DNA of 64,000 bases, taken from Clarkia xantiana subsp. parviflora (taxonomy: Eukaryota > Streptophyta > Magnoliopsida > Myrtales > Onagraceae). The stretch covers positions 35,145,452 through 35,209,451 of the forward strand of contig JAPTYO010000002.1 in NCBI GenBank assembly GCA_036873135.1. Reading direction: 5' to 3'. The notes under the pieces were generated by a model, which did no database searches, had not been told where the DNA came from, and saw nothing but the letters and a program-made list of their open reading frames with translations. How positions within the stretch are numbered: position 1 is the first letter of the stretch; each line of letters begins with the position of its first letter. The translations under genes and the position numbers were made by a program. Positions 43,741 through 55,607 of this stretch are shown piece after piece.

Positions 43741-44583
43741 CTAATTGTCCAACATCACGTAATTAACCGCGATCCGACGTATCCTGTCAGCTATCACTTC
43801 ATTATCGGGGACTGCCCCCGTAGTCAGGTACGCGACTATCAGGGTCATCCAAGTGGGCTCCTCCTCCGATCCTGCTTCAATAGCACACACCTGTGTCGGG
43901 TCGGTGGTCGACAAGATCACCTTCTCCAAGAAGTGCACCTTCCGATTTTCCTCCAAGGGTGCCCCCAGGGCAAATTTTCTCAAGGCATCTGCCTCCATGT
44001 TTTCTTCCCTCGGGATCGTCTCGATGTCGAAGCTTTTAAAGCTCTCCTTCAAGACTTGCACCTCGCGAAGGTACTTCCTCATCATCGGGCTCTTCGCCTC
44101 GTATCGCCCTTGAACCTGGTTCACAATCAGGGCCGCGTCACACTTCACTCTCAAGTGAGCAACTCCCGTACCTTTGGCAATTTTCAAGCACGTGATAAGA
44201 GCCTCGTACTCAGCTTCGTTGTTCGTGGCCCTAAATGTTAAGGCCAAAGCATATCGCAGCGGCTCACCTCCGCCTGGTGGTATCAATACAAACCCTGCTC
44301 CTGATCCATCTGAACTCGAGGAGCCATCCGTGTACATCTCCCAAGTATTTTCCTCGTTTGGCTGTTCTGATTGCTCTGCCATCTCTGGTTGTTCTGCTGT
44401 CGGGACCTCCATGGTTGTCCCCTCTACAGGGCCTGCTTCTTCCAGATCGGGGGCTGTAGACTCTGCTATGAAATCCGCCAATGCCTGGCCCTTAATAGCC
44501 GTTCTTGGAGCAAAGTGTATGCGAAACTCACTAAGCTCGACTGCCCATTTCACTAATCTCCCCGACGCATCAGGTCGGTTCAA
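43741..44583 (-). CDS. RNase H region of E2
   Basis: The minus-strand frame begins after a one-base shift from RT with RLVKWAVELSEFRIHF and AIKGQALADFIAE. It continues into an RNase H domain with MYTDGSSSSDGSGAGFVL, TNNEAEYEALITCLKIA and VKCDAALIVNQVQGRYEA. The catalytic D, E and D of the TDGS, NEAEYEAL and CDA blocks are present. The segment matches the second, archaeal-like RNase H described for Tat elements. The frame ends at a TAG at 43741. Confidence 0.85.
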   Translation of the reverse strand: MNRPDASGRLVKWAVELSEFRIHFAPRTAIKGQALADFIAESTAPDLEEAGPVEGTTMEVPTAEQPEMAEQSEQPNEENTWEMYTDGSSSSDGSGAGFVLIPPGGGEPLRYALALTFRATNNEAEYEALITCLKIAKGTGVAHLRVKCDAALIVNQVQGRYEAKSPMMRKYLREVQVLKESFKSFDIETIPREENMEADALRKFALGAPLEENRKVHFLEKVILSTTDPTQVCAIEAGSEEEPTWMTLIVAYLTTGAVPDNEVIADRIRRIAVNYVMLDN

Positions 44584-45762
44584 AAATGCTTCAGAGGCTG
44601 GTTCGTCAACACAGTGATCTCATGTGCATGGAAGTAAGGCCTCAGCTTCCGAGCAGTAATAATCAACGCAAAGAGATACTTCTCCACGGCGGGATAATTC
44701 ATTTCAGATTTGGCAAACGCCTTGCTTACATAATAGACGGGGACTTGATTACCCTCGACAACCTTAACTAATACAGAGCTAATGGCAAATTCAGAAACAG
44801 CCAAGTAAAGATAGAGCGGCTCGCCTGGGGCTGGTTTCGCTAACGGCGGGAGGGTGCGAAGGTGCTGCTTGAGTTCCTGGAACGCCTCTTCACACTTGGC
44901 GGTCCATTCAAACTTCTTGTTGGCCCTAAGGACTTCAAAAAATGGCATTGATCGGTCACTCGCTTTGGACAGGAAGCGATTTATTGCAGCCAGTCGGCCA
45001 TTCAGCACTTGCACCTCCTGATGGTTTATCGGAGACTGCATCTCCTCGATCGCCCTTAGCTTCTCGGGGTTCACCTCAATTCCTCTTTGGCTCACCATAA
45101 AGCCCAGAAACTTCCCCGAGTGGACTCCGAAGGCGCATTTTGTCGGGTTCAAGCGAACCTGATGAAGTCTCATCCGCTCAAACGTCGTGGCTAGGTTGTG
45201 CACATGATCCTTAGCTTGTCGGGACTTCACCAGCATATCATCCACGTAAGCCTCCATGGTCTTCCACAGCATATCTCCGAACAGCTTATTCACCATCCGC
45301 TGGTAGGTTGCCCCAGCATTAATCAGTCCGAAAGGCATGACATCGTAATGATAGATGTCGCTATCAGCATAAAAGGCAGTGTGGGGGGCGTCTTCCTTAG
45401 CCATCTTGATCTGGTTATAGCCCGAGTACGCATCCATGAAGCTCAACAACTCATGTATCCACCAGCTGATCGATTCTCGGGAGTGGGTAACAATCCTTCG
45501 GGCAAGCCTTATTCAGGTCGCGGAAATCAACACACATTCGCCACTTCCCATTGCTCTTCTTCACCAGCACCGGGTTAGCAACCCAAGTCTGGAATCGGAG
45601 CTCCTTGATAAACCCAGCATCGAGCAACCTGCCCACCTCCTGGTGGATCGCGATCCTCTTGTCTGTGCCCATCAGACGCCTTTTCTGTACGATAGGTTTG
45701 ATCGCGGGATCGATCTTCAACTCGTGTACGATCACATCAGGGGCTGATTCCTGGCATGTCAC
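44580..45762 (-). pseudogene. Reverse transcriptase of E2
   Basis: The N-terminal part (45762-45451) has VQKRRLMGTDKRIAIHQEV and WRMCVDFRDLNKACPKDCYP. After a small deletion and frameshift near 45450, the core (45449-44580) has SFMDAYSGYNQIKM, DVMPFGLINAGATYQRMVN and the catalytic AYVDDMLVKS. The connection region ends AHEITVLTNQPLKHF. Catalytic aspartates are intact. Another shift at 44580 separates RT from the RNase H part. The copy cannot produce a full polyprotein. Confidence 0.9.
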
Positions 45763-45814
45763 TCGGAGACCAGGCGAACAGCTCCTTGAACTCCTTCAGT
45801 AGATCGATCAATTC

Positions 45815-48211
45815 TCAGGCTGTCTCCTCGGTTAGAGCAGACCCGATTTTCACCTTCCTCTGAGGCCCGTCAATCTCGACCTCCTTCAAGTCCTCTACGG
45901 GGGCGGGACGCCCAAACTCCTCTCTAGGATCAGCATCAGTCTGGAGGATAGTCATAGCCTCTCGTCTTTTCCTTCGGGTGGCGTTAACATAACATTTCCT
46001 GGAAGCCACCTGGTCGCCCTCGACCTCTCCGACTCCATGGTCAGTCGGGAACTTCATCTTCTGGTGCACAGTCGAGGCAACTTCCATTAGGGGGTTTATG
46101 GTAGTTCTCCCGATAATCGCGTTGTAGGTCCCCGCGGACTCAACTACCACAAACTCCACGTTCCTCCTCTCCGATTTCCACCCGCTACCAAACTCCACTG
46201 GTAAGGTGATCACTCCTAGCGGATAGGAGGTAAAGCTAGAGAATCCGACCATCGGGAAGTTCGCCTCCTTCAGGTCCTTCTTCGTTTTCCCCATGGCCTC
46301 CAGCGCATCCATGAACAGAATATCGGAGGAGCTCCCTCCATCGATCAGAATCCGCTTCATCTCGTACCCATCCACATCCAAGGTCACGACCAAAGGGTCA
46401 TCATGCGGAGTCTCCACGCCTACGAGATCCTCAGACAAAAAAGAGATCACCATCTCTTCCTTCAGGGTCCAGGATCGGGACCTCTTACCCAGCACCACAG
46501 CAGCGGGAATTCTAGAGGCATAAACCTCCCGGGAGGAAGAGGTATCGCCTCCCGCGGCAAATCCTCCGTGAATCACATTGATAGTGCCCCGCTTCTCCTT
46601 ACGGGCACCAGAAGACTCCGGGTCAGACCTCTTCTTCTTTGGGGACCGATCGCGGGATCGGGAACGGGACCGGGATCGGGATCGAGAACGGGATCGACAC
46701 CGCTTCTCCCCGACAAACTCCTTAAGCTTCCCCTTCTGGATCAGCTTTTCGATCTCCTTCTTCAGCTCCCGACAATGATTGGTGTCGTGACCATTTGCGC
46801 GATGAAATCGACAGTAGCGATCGGTGCGGGATCCCAAAAATTCTCCTTCCTTCTTCGGGGGGTACCTGGAGATACCTTGTCGCTCCATGACCGTTAACAC
46901 CTCCGCCATAGAGCTGTTGAGAGGAATGTCATGATCCTCCCGCCTGTCCTTCTTCGAAGAACGCCTATCACCCCTCCGATCAGAGCGACCTCGACTCCGA
47001 CTGCTCTTGGATTTATCCTTCGACTTGCGTTCATCTAAGGGTTTGACCGACTGCTTTCCCTTATTCGACTTCGGGGGCTCAAGCTCTCCAGCGGCTATCT
47101 TCGACTTCTGGACATCGATTTGCCGCTTCACCCTCTTTTGCAGTGCCTCCATATTCCACACAACCTTCTCAGCCACGCTGTGCATCAAGTCGGAACCGTA
47201 GGGGGCTGTTAGGTTCTGAATGAAGGTATGGATGGTTTCACCCTCCGAAATCTCCTCGTCAATCTCCGCCACGCTGGCCGTGTAACGCTGGTAATAGTGC
47301 GCCAGCGACTCATCAGGCCTCTGTACCACCTGGATCAGGGACCTCACACTCTTCAACAGACGTCTGCGACCCTGGTACTGCTGAATACAGCGGTCGTGCA
47401 TATCAGCCCAGCAAGTGATGCAGCCTGGGGGCAGACTGAAGAACCAGGTCAGGGCTCTCTCACCAAGTGTGTTCGGGAACAGCGTACACACGATATCTTC
47501 ATTCAGGGCTCTGCCCAGACACGCCATAAGGTGCTTCTAGACATGACGAACCGGATCTCCCTCGCCATCATACTCCTTAATCGTAGGGATACCCAGCCCT
47601 GGCGGGGCGAGGGTGTCTATGAGTCGAGGAACGAAGGGATGGGTGGATCGATCCCTCAGCTCCGAAACCAGCGGCTTCTGCTCTCCCATGCAGATGTTCA
47701 CGATCTTCACCACCTGATCGGGGGTGATGGGACCATTAAGGGGAATGGTCCTATGCTGCACTGGTCCTGGCCCATCAACCACAAATCGTTCTGGTTGAGC
47801 GGACTCCCTACTCCTGCCCTGGCTTCGGGGCTGAACCTCTCGCACATTCTGAACTTCTGCTAGTGGGGGCGCTTCCTCTTCTAGTGGGAGCATCTCCTCT
47901 TGCCTCCTCGCAGCCTCCCTCCGATCTAAGAGAGCCTCCAAGGCTGCCAAAAACATCGGCATGGCCTCCACCACAGCCCTCGTTAGGTCCGCATTTGGAG
48001 GAGCCTCCTGCTCCCTATTCCCCTGGTGTTGAGCAGCAGTATCTTCAGGAGCTTCATTATGCCCCCCTGTCCGGGAGACCTCCGCGGGAAGGTTCTGGTC
48101 CTCAGCATGCTCCGGTGGTGAATTCATAGTCATCCCAGCAGGATGACGGGAACCACCAGATTGTCCTTGTCTTCTTTGCTTGCCAGCCGCCATTGAACGA
48201 GTAGAAGGCAT
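45815..48211 (-). pseudogene. Gag and protease of E2
   Basis: The ATG at 48211 lies 17 bases inside the primer site. Residues 1-200 are disordered and Q, E and R-rich. An in-frame TAG at 47539-47537 breaks the frame, which then continues without a shift into the gag core (LGERALTWFFSLPPGCITCW, DESLAHYYQRYTASVAEID). A long arginine-serine stretch flanks the knuckle YCRFHRANGHDTNHCREL. The aspartic protease has RILIDGGSSSDILFMD near 46340. The frame ends at a TGA at 45815, about 50 bases before a frameshift into RT. One nonsense change is enough to block gag. Confidence 0.85.
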
Positions 48212-48227
48212 ATCAGCTTTTTGTTAC

Positions 48228-48246
48228 GTTCCCACAGACGGCGCCA
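48228..48246 (-). promoter_or_regulatory. tRNA primer binding site of E2
   Basis: On the minus strand TGGCGCCGTCTGTGGGAAC lies one base inside the 5' LTR end CCAACA. TGGCGCC-type sites are typical of Tat elements; the exact tRNA was not checked. Confidence 0.85.
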
Positions 48247-48247
48247 A

Positions 48248-48963
48248 TGTTGGATCACGGTGGAACTCCGGTACGATCTTTGACGGCGGTCCTATCTCCT
48301 TCGCTCCACGCAATCCTGCAAAGAGGGGATAGACCGGGCGGTGACCCAGAATCCCTCTCCGATGCTTAAATGAGTATCTTGTACGGACTGGCAAGCAGTA
48401 ATCTCAAGTAGCGTATCTCAAAACGTAATGTGCTCTGAGGTAACCTCTGCCCTTTTATAGGCGGAGAGGTACCTCAGTTACCTGGTGAACCGTTGGGGTG
48501 GTTAACCCGTATTCCGCGTATCTCGGGCACGATCCCGCCTATCTAGGCCATGATCTCGCTTATCTCGGCCACGTCCCGCGTATCTTGGCCACGCTCCGCG
48601 TATCTTAGCTACGCTCCACGTATCTCGGCCACGCCCCGCGTATCTCGGCCTCATCCTCTGATAGAAAGTCCCAACTAATATCGGGGACTCCAGAGTTATC
48701 TCGTTGTGTCACCGCTCGGGGCCCCTCGTCATCGTGACATGGCCAATCGTTCTCAGGGATTCGTCATCGGGGCCTACTTAAAGGCATCTCATCGGGAGCA
48801 TCCAGCTCACCTATCGGGACCGACTCTCGGGACCTTTCATTATCGGGACTCCCTCTGTCGGGACCCTTCGCCTGGGTCATCTTGACCTCCATTAAGGGCC
48901 CAGTGGCCCTATTCACCGTTTGCTCGCTGTTAAAGGGCCTAACGGCCACAGCGAAGCCCATCA
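48248..48963 (-). repeat. 5' LTR of E2
   Basis: The 716-base partner of 37967-38684 has the same ends, 20-base repeat array and TATAAAAG box (48459-48452). It is followed on the plus strand by the TTAAC duplication. Confidence 0.95.
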
Positions 48964-49128
48964 TTAACCATGTTAATCGAAGGCTGCGGTCGCATACCGC
49001 AACCATTTACATATGGTTGCGGTCGGTGACCGTAGCTAATGGCGAATATGTGATTAGTTTTTTTAGAGGCTAATTTGTTAACGGTTTCTATAAAAGTGGC
49101 AATTTAGAAAAAAAAAATCGGTAGATGT

Positions 49129-49937
49129 TGAAGTCCCAATTTCCTTAGAATACCGACCCCTATTTATACTAGCTTGGCCTAGAGTTTTCTAAGAAATTGT
49201 CCTACTTATTCCGGACACTTGTAGATAGAGATTTTAACAATAAATAACTATAGATATTCTATAATCAACTGATAATATCTATAAAAAAATTCAAAATTTA
49301 CCATGTAGCAGAAAATATTAAAAAAAGTACTATTTGGTCAATTTTTTTTTTTTTTTGACAAAAACGCCCCAATCCACGACTCCATGTCGTGGATTCACAC
49401 TAATAATCCACGGCTGAGACATTGCCATAAAGGGGAGGGAAAAATCGGTCCATCCCTACCTTTATAAACCCATCTCATCTGAGTAGATATATAGTCCCTC
49501 TCGCTTGTTCGATTTTCCCAACCCGTTATTTCATAAATGGAATAATATACTTGTGAAAGATCATCACATGGGCTTGTGCAAGCTCCATCAGACGGATACG
49601 TAAAAGACATGCATTAGAGGCGACTTGTAATAGGTCTGTGATCAAACTGATAAACAACACAGTTTTCTACCAAAATAATCTCATTTCTCAACATGCTGTT
49701 GTAGCTACGGTAATTTTTATCACCTACTACTTTTATTGTATATTTGTCTTTACTTAATAATGTTTCTTAGGTTTAAGTTTTGTATTAGAAATAAACATAC
49801 ATTTATAATAATGATTAAACATAAATACTGAAGTTGTTTAACTTATAAAAATAGATACATATAAATATATGTAATTTTTAAATACTATGATATTTAATAA
49901 TAAAAAATTTGAGTTTAATATTTGATCCAAACTCGAC
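49129..49937. other. AT-rich intergenic DNA, no gene
   Basis: Mostly AT-rich. A perfect short inverted repeat AATCCACGAC and GTCGTGGATT lies at 49371-49395, just after a run of 16 T. No convincing coding frame. Confidence 0.45.
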
Positions 49938-50068
49938 GTGTTAGAAGAGCAGTACTTGCAATGGTATGCGACTATCACTTGTAAATTAATCCATCAAGGT
50001 CCTCCCCATCTACAAGAGGTTGATCTAGAAGCCCTTATAACCCGGGTTATTTCCAAGAACATGGAAAA
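49938..50068 (+). pseudogene. Possible plant mobile domain protein fragment
   Basis: A short frame reads LEEQYLQWYATITCKLI and PPHLQEVDLEALITRV. The YLQWY block resembles the end of plant mobile domain proteins, a family found in host genes and in Mutator-like elements. It is cut by the copia C LTR at 50069. Too short for a firm assignment. Confidence 0.35.
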
Positions 50069-50673
50069 TGTAGGAAATATGAGATATATACTACGGAACA
50101 AAACAAGTGTACATGCCTAGTAAATTAATTAAACAGCAAAATAGGGACACATCCCAGTTTCTTGCTTTTCGTAGACCCAAGATCTTGAGAGGAGTTCGTG
50201 GTCCGCCAGACGCCTCCTGTAATGATTCTTGTTAAGGAATCGCCTACATGGAATGGTCTCCACAGTAAATCCTCTTTCAATTCTTCGGCAGGATGGATCT
50301 CCAGGTTGATTGCTCAAAGCAATTTGACACCTCCTAGGTATATGAGGTTCATACGAAACTTATGTGGTGTGAGGGAGAGGGATTTCTTTAGTCTCAACTA
50401 AAAGGGAGAAAGTGATTATCCCTAAAGAAATCTCTGACACTCTATATTTATAGAAGAGGTGGGCAAAACCCACCTCATCCCTAACACCAAGTTCGGCCGG
50501 CCTATGTGTTAAAAGAGAGGCCCAATTTTTTGCCTATCATGTCAACTGAGATTTTAGGCAAGGACCAAAATCCCTAATATGACATTACCCAATAACTTAG
50601 GTGTTGGGCTTATATTAAAGGGCTTCTATTACGGTGGCCCATTCACCAAATCCCAATAGCTCCCACTCGCCGG
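50069..50673 (-). repeat. LTR of copia C
   Basis: It aligns with the copia A LTR along most of its length (CCAAGATCTT, GATTCTTGTTAAGGAAT, TATCATGTCAACTGA). The plus-strand left end TGTAGGAAATATG corresponds to TGTTAGATTACG in A. On the minus strand it follows the purine-rich GAGTGGGAGC, a likely polypurine tract. The outer boundary is uncertain by about 25 bases. Confidence 0.65.
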
Positions 50674-51760
50674 AATGGGAGGGTGTCTATTAATATGTTG
50701 TCGACCAACACATAAACATTTGTTCTTCGATCCCGTCCAGCTTCTGAATTGTTCATACGAGATTTTCCGTACGACCGGCAGATACAACGGACATCGTGCT
50801 ACTTATAGGTTAAGAATGTTGTAGCGTTCGCGGAACGTTGATTCCCAACCTGTTATCAACCTGTTACTTCTCTATTCCACACTGTATCCCTTGTCAACTG
50901 TTATTCTCCAATTGTCTAGTTTCCACATAGGAACACTTCTCCAAGGCATCCGTACAAGTATTCACAACCCTCAACTAATATCCGGTTGGTGGCCACCTAG
51001 TGAATACAAGAGTCAGAGAATTACAGGTGTACATGACCATTTCCATAGCTCATATCATTGGTTAAACTCAACAGGTTTCCGGTGCGTGGTCACTGGGCCT
51101 TTTTGTTAGGGCACTACGCTCGTACGCCTAGAGGCGAACATTGAGCCCAACCTTAGATACGAGTTTTGAGTGATAAGGATACTTCGGGTGCTCCTTCATA
51201 AAGCAACCGGGATGAGTTACACGCTCAAGGTGAAGAAGTTTGCGCCCATCAGAACCTCGAAAGATTCCATCAAGCACAACCGAACCTGACCCTGTGCTCG
51301 AACTTGGCACGCGCAATATGAAGTGCGCGTCGATAGCATAATGAGCTTACATATTGTCAGTAGTGGGAAACGTCATATGCTATTGCAGATTTTCATATGG
51401 CCCAGAATGTGGTATCCGATGAACTGAGTTCATCACGGCGATTCGCTAAACAATAATCATGTTGTGTTACTCAGAAACCAAATGATCGTTTTGCTTAACC
51501 AGGTTTATCTTTTGAAACACCGTGGTTCTTAGCCGCTCTTGACATGATAGAGGTTCCCCCTCCATCAAGACGACCGAGCCTGTGTGATGAGGCAAGGCCC
51601 ATATTCGACATATTTTATTGGGAGGTTCTACACTCCAACGACTAGTTTATAAACCGTAAATCTGATGTAATTCAACCATCATGACATCGTAAGAATTATA
51701 AACTCAATTGAAATTCTTTTATTTAAAAGCTCAAAATGTTATTAACACAATACAAGCATC
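50674..51760 (-). other. 3' untranslated part of copia C
   Basis: This is non-coding sequence between the RNase H stop and the LTR. It is homologous in inverted orientation to 56096-57050 of copia B, including a segment with GGAGAAGTGTTCCTATGTGG. No gene seen. Confidence 0.6.
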
Positions 51761-52580
51761 TTAAACCCTACGCAGTCCAAGCGCTTTGACATGCTTTTCG
51801 AAAACTTCCCTGCGTAAATGTTTGGTCAATGGGTCTGCCACCATACTCTCTGAGTACAAGTATTCTAATGTGATTAATTTGTCTTCTACCATACTTTTCG
51901 CATAATTATATTTAACGTCAACGTGTTTCGTCCTACTATGGTACTTTGGATTCTTAACTGCTACTATAGCTGCTTGATTGTCAGAGTAAATTCTCATGGG
52001 TTTACCCCCGTCCTTGACGTCAAGCAGAGCAGTCAAGAGTCTCCTTAGCCAGACAGCCTCCTATGCATTCTTAGAGAGGGGTACCAATTCGTATTCCATC
52101 ATAGACACCGCGACACATGATTGCTTCTTGCTCATCCATGAAATGACGGCATTAGCAAGGAGAAATACTCCTCCCGAGGAGGACTTACAATCATCCGGAT
52201 CGCCACCATGGTCGGTGTTACTGAACCTATATAATTCAAGCTTACTACCCTCGTAGCACAGTCCATAGTCGCCAGTACCTTTCATATATCGAATATTTCA
52301 TTTTACGGCTCGTAAATGTTGATGCATGGCGTACATCAAACTGGCAACCATAATGAGGTATTTTGCACTTTTCACCCGTTCACGCTCCGCCTGATCTTTT
52401 GGGCCCTCACGCTTCGACAACGCGCACCCAAACACGACCAGTGTATCCACATGTTTGGCATTTTTGAGATTGAAACTTTTCAATAATTTGTTGATATATG
52501 CTTCTTATGAAAGACATAGTTTACGAGCAGCCTTATCCCTAGCAATCTTAATGCCTAGGATGTACGTGGCTTCTCCCGAA
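51761..52580 (-). pseudogene. RT end and RNase H of copia C
   Basis: Read on the minus strand, RT C-terminal sequence (52580-52298, with SFNLKNAKHVDTLVVFGCAL) leads through a frame change to RNase H. RNase H has DHGGDPDDCKSSSGGVFLLA and SWMSKKQSCVAVS, then ends in another frame with IYSDNQAAIVAVKNPKYHSR and SMVADPLTKHL, stop at 51761. The sequence breaks off at 52580, where it meets copia B in the opposite orientation. At least two frame changes are present. Confidence 0.8.
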
Positions 52581-54204
52581 AGATCAAATTGGAGAAAGAT
52601 ACTCAGTATTGCACAGAGATACCCGCTATCATGGTTGGCCGACGACAAGGGACTGGGTTACTTGATTGAATCAATTAAGTTTACCATGGTCCTGTTTGTT
52701 GAAAGCTAACAAAAAGAATCGGAAGGTTCCTGTGTGCCTCACCACAAGAGATCAAGGGAAGACGCAGAGGACACATGATCATCATTTTGCTCCTTAAACG
52801 AGAATCCGGTGTGATAAACACCAGCGATAACAGTGTCGTAAAAAGTATGTCTCGTTTGGCAATAGTACTCCTAATGCTCTACCTTTATCTCTCAAAGTTT
52901 CGTGGATGATCTGGAATCTAAACCATTGTCGTTATTTCTCTTATTGTTCATTTTATGTTTGAATTTTGGTTGATAATGTTTCAGATTTATTGAATAAAGT
53001 AGTTACCATTTGATTCGAAATGCGTTCTGCTTATAAAGATTAATCGACTCGGTTAAACGGGATCGATCTGAAATGCAATTAAACCGAAAATTAAGGTTAT
53101 GAATACAAGCCGAATCTAACATATCCATACATCTTTACCTTAGTCTAATACTGAGTAAAATCAAAATTCCATTAAAATCAATCGATTGCGTAGCTCTAAG
53201 AATGAACCGATTTTAACACTTTCTTTATTATTAGTACTCCATTGAATGAAATAATTAATAATGATAATCATGTGCGAAACCGATTTGATTAAATTGAATT
53301 AAATTCAGAAATAAAATGATTTAACCATGGGTTAAACTTCGGTAAATAGCGCCACGTGCATGTGGACCTCGAAAGACGGAACACATCGTTTCAAAATAGG
53401 AGTTTAATGATGAAGTGTTTTTTTTAATGATTAAGTGCTGAATTTTCGTTTGCGTCCCTTCAGCAACAACTTATTGATAACGTTTACATCGGTAAGAAGT
53501 ATGCTTCATAAGCTACTACGACCTTGTAAAAGTATCAACTGACGCATAAGGTGAAAACCCAAAATGCTCAGTTTGGAGATGGGATAAAATCTCTGAGATA
53601 AGTTTGCAAACGAAGAAGGATGAAGTCGGTTAAACGATTTTCCTTTTATACGCCTTGAACGATAAGTCAGGCTAGGCATTCAAATCAAATTTACACTTTA
53701 AGAAGCACAGTTTATAAACATAAATTTAGAGTCAATCTATCAGACGTTCCCTATGGGATGAAGAGAGATGATTCACATATATGTAAAACTGTGTTCCAAT
53801 GAAATCGGTAAGACACGTCGCCATACAAGCTAAAGGATGATAATGAGTTAAATTATATCATCATGCGACATCGATTTGCGCATTAAACACGTATTTGGAC
53901 CAAGAGTACGTTAACTGCTCTTAGAAAATACCTGTTTACATCTTGGGAAAATGGTGCCGTGGTCGAACATGAGACATTACATCACTTGAGGACGGATTTC
54001 CAATGCATGGTCAGTTTCAAACGGATGTAGTCTTAATCGAACCGGAGCAGGATTACACTGACAATTAGGTCCCACTTACTTCAAGTGGGAGATTTGAACC
54101 GGAAACTCAAGTGAATGACATGGTAAATGATAATGGAAACATTTTCACAGTAAATCCAGTAGGAGGAATAAACCCTACCACACGTTATCACTGTTGCTGC
54201 AGAG
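52581..54204 (+). other. Copia B leader, no gene
   Basis: It is homologous in reverse to 11640-13000 of copia A. No gag or integrase motif is visible. Confidence 0.5.
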
Positions 54205-54618
54205 ATGAATCAAGTTGAACCTGGTAGTCATGTTGCTGAAAATCCTATAATGCCACAACTACCTATACTACCCATTGTTCCCAGTAAGAGTGATCCGACC
54301 AACTTGGTTCCAGGTCCTAGTGATCAAGGAATTCATCTCGTAAGAAAAACCCCGAGACCGAGAGGTCGTCCGAGGAAAGTTGTAGGTCAAGGTTCAAGCA
54401 CTGCTCTTGTTCCCAGTGGGAGTGATGCTCCGACAAGAAGCATCATTCCGAGTGGGAGAAACTTTAAGACTCAAGATGGGATTAACAAGCCTAGACGAAA
54501 GTCAAAGGCATCGAACTTCTCCCAAAATGTATCCATCGAGAAGGGTGAAAACCTCACTCTAACAACTGTTGACGAGCATTGGAAAGACCTCAAGTGGATA
54601 AATGGAGGAAAACAATAA
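54205..54618 (+). pseudogene. Integrase-RT linker of copia B
   Basis: The frame reads MNQVEPGSHVAENPIMPQLP, GPSDQGIHLVRKTPRPR and SIIPSGRNFKTQDGINKPRR, a proline-rich and basic linker of the type between integrase and RT in copia polyproteins. It stops at TAA 54616. The copia A counterpart is at 10831-11400. Confidence 0.6.
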
Positions 54619-55607
54619 AAGAGAGAGATCGCCTAAATTAAAACTATTATAGTTTATAGTTGATTTACCTGCTAACCACAGGGGCACAAGGATACGGTGA
54701 GTCCTAAAAATGAACTCACCACTGATGGAAAAGGTCGGGCGGTAGGACATACCCAAATTCACGGAGTGGACTTTGACGAAACATACTTATCGACTGTGCG
54801 TAAAACCACGGTTAGGGCCATTTATGGTCCTGGTCGTAGGTCTCGATTTCGAGCTGCACCGAATAAATTTTAAAGACCGCGTTTCTCCCCGGAAACCTGG
54901 AGAGAGAGATCTACATGGAGCAACTGGAGGGTTTCATTACTCCTGGTAACGGACGTAAAGTTTGCAAACTCCAAAGATCCATTTACAGTCTTAAACAGTC
55001 GTCTCGACAATGGTACCGCAAATTCCATGAGGAAATCATAGGAAACGGATTCGTGAATCTTCACAAGGATCCGTGCGTGTATTATAAGACCTCCGGGTCT
55101 AAGTATGTCATATTAACCTTATACGTGGACGACATACTCATTGCCGCAAACGACATGAGTTTTATGAACAAGTCAAAGTCCTGGATGGCATCTGTATTCG
55201 AGATGAAAGACATGGGAGAGGCCACGTACATCTTAGACATTAAAATTGCTAGAGATCGCGCTACCCGGAAATTATGTCTATCTCAAGAAGCTTATATCAA
55301 CAAACTGTTGAAAAGGTTCAGATTACGAGATGCCAAACCAATGGATACGTCGGTAGTGTTTGGGTGCGCACTGTCAAAACGTGACGGCCCCAAGAACCTT
55401 GCAGAGGGAGAACTGATGAAGGGTGCAGAGTATTTAAGCATGGTCAGTAGTCTCATGTACGCCATGCAATGCACCCGTCCGGACATCTGTTACGCCGTGG
55501 GCCTAGTAGCACGATTCCAATCTGATCCTGGCTATCAACTTTTAAAGGCTGTAAAACGAATTATTCATTATCTGAAAGGTACTGCCAACTACGCACTGTG
55601 CTATTAG
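54619..55607 (+). pseudogene. Reverse transcriptase of copia B
   Basis: A degraded N-terminal part (near 54710-54870, with TDGKGRAVGH and TTVRAIYGPGR-like sequence) has lost the DVKTAFL block found in copia A. The core is open from 54915 to a TAG at 55605. It has EQLEGFITPGNGRKVCKLQR, SLKQSSRQWYRKF, the catalytic LYVDDILIAA and CTRPDICYAVGLVARF. The active aspartates are intact but the N-terminal lesion and final stop make it inactive. Confidence 0.85.

Larger units (their letters stand above)
37967..48963 (-). mobile_element. Tat-type Ty3/gypsy element E2, complete with target duplication
   Basis: The 10,997-base element has LTRs at 37967-38684 and 48248-48963 and is flanked by TTAAC on both sides (37962-37966 and 48964-48968). 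On the minus strand it carries a primer site, gag-protease, RT, RNase H and integrase. An antisense extra gene with its own TATA box lies between pol and the 3' LTR. All domains are present but interrupted by at least five stops and several frameshifts. The LTRs differ at roughly 2-3 percent by hand count. Confidence 0.95.
37086..49119. mobile_element. Palindromic Mutator-like element, split by E2
   Basis: The element is about 1032 bases without E2 (37086-37966 plus 48969-49119). It is flanked on both sides by the 9-mer GGTAGATGT (37077-37085 and 49120-49128), the duplication length typical of Mutator-like elements. The ends are GAAAATTTTCCAAATT and, inverted, GATTTTTTTTTTCTAAATT, both running into TTTTATAGAAA. 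The arms stay complementary almost to a centre near 37550, with repeated TTGCGGT segments. It has no transposase, so it is non-autonomous with very long inverted repeats. Confidence 0.8.
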
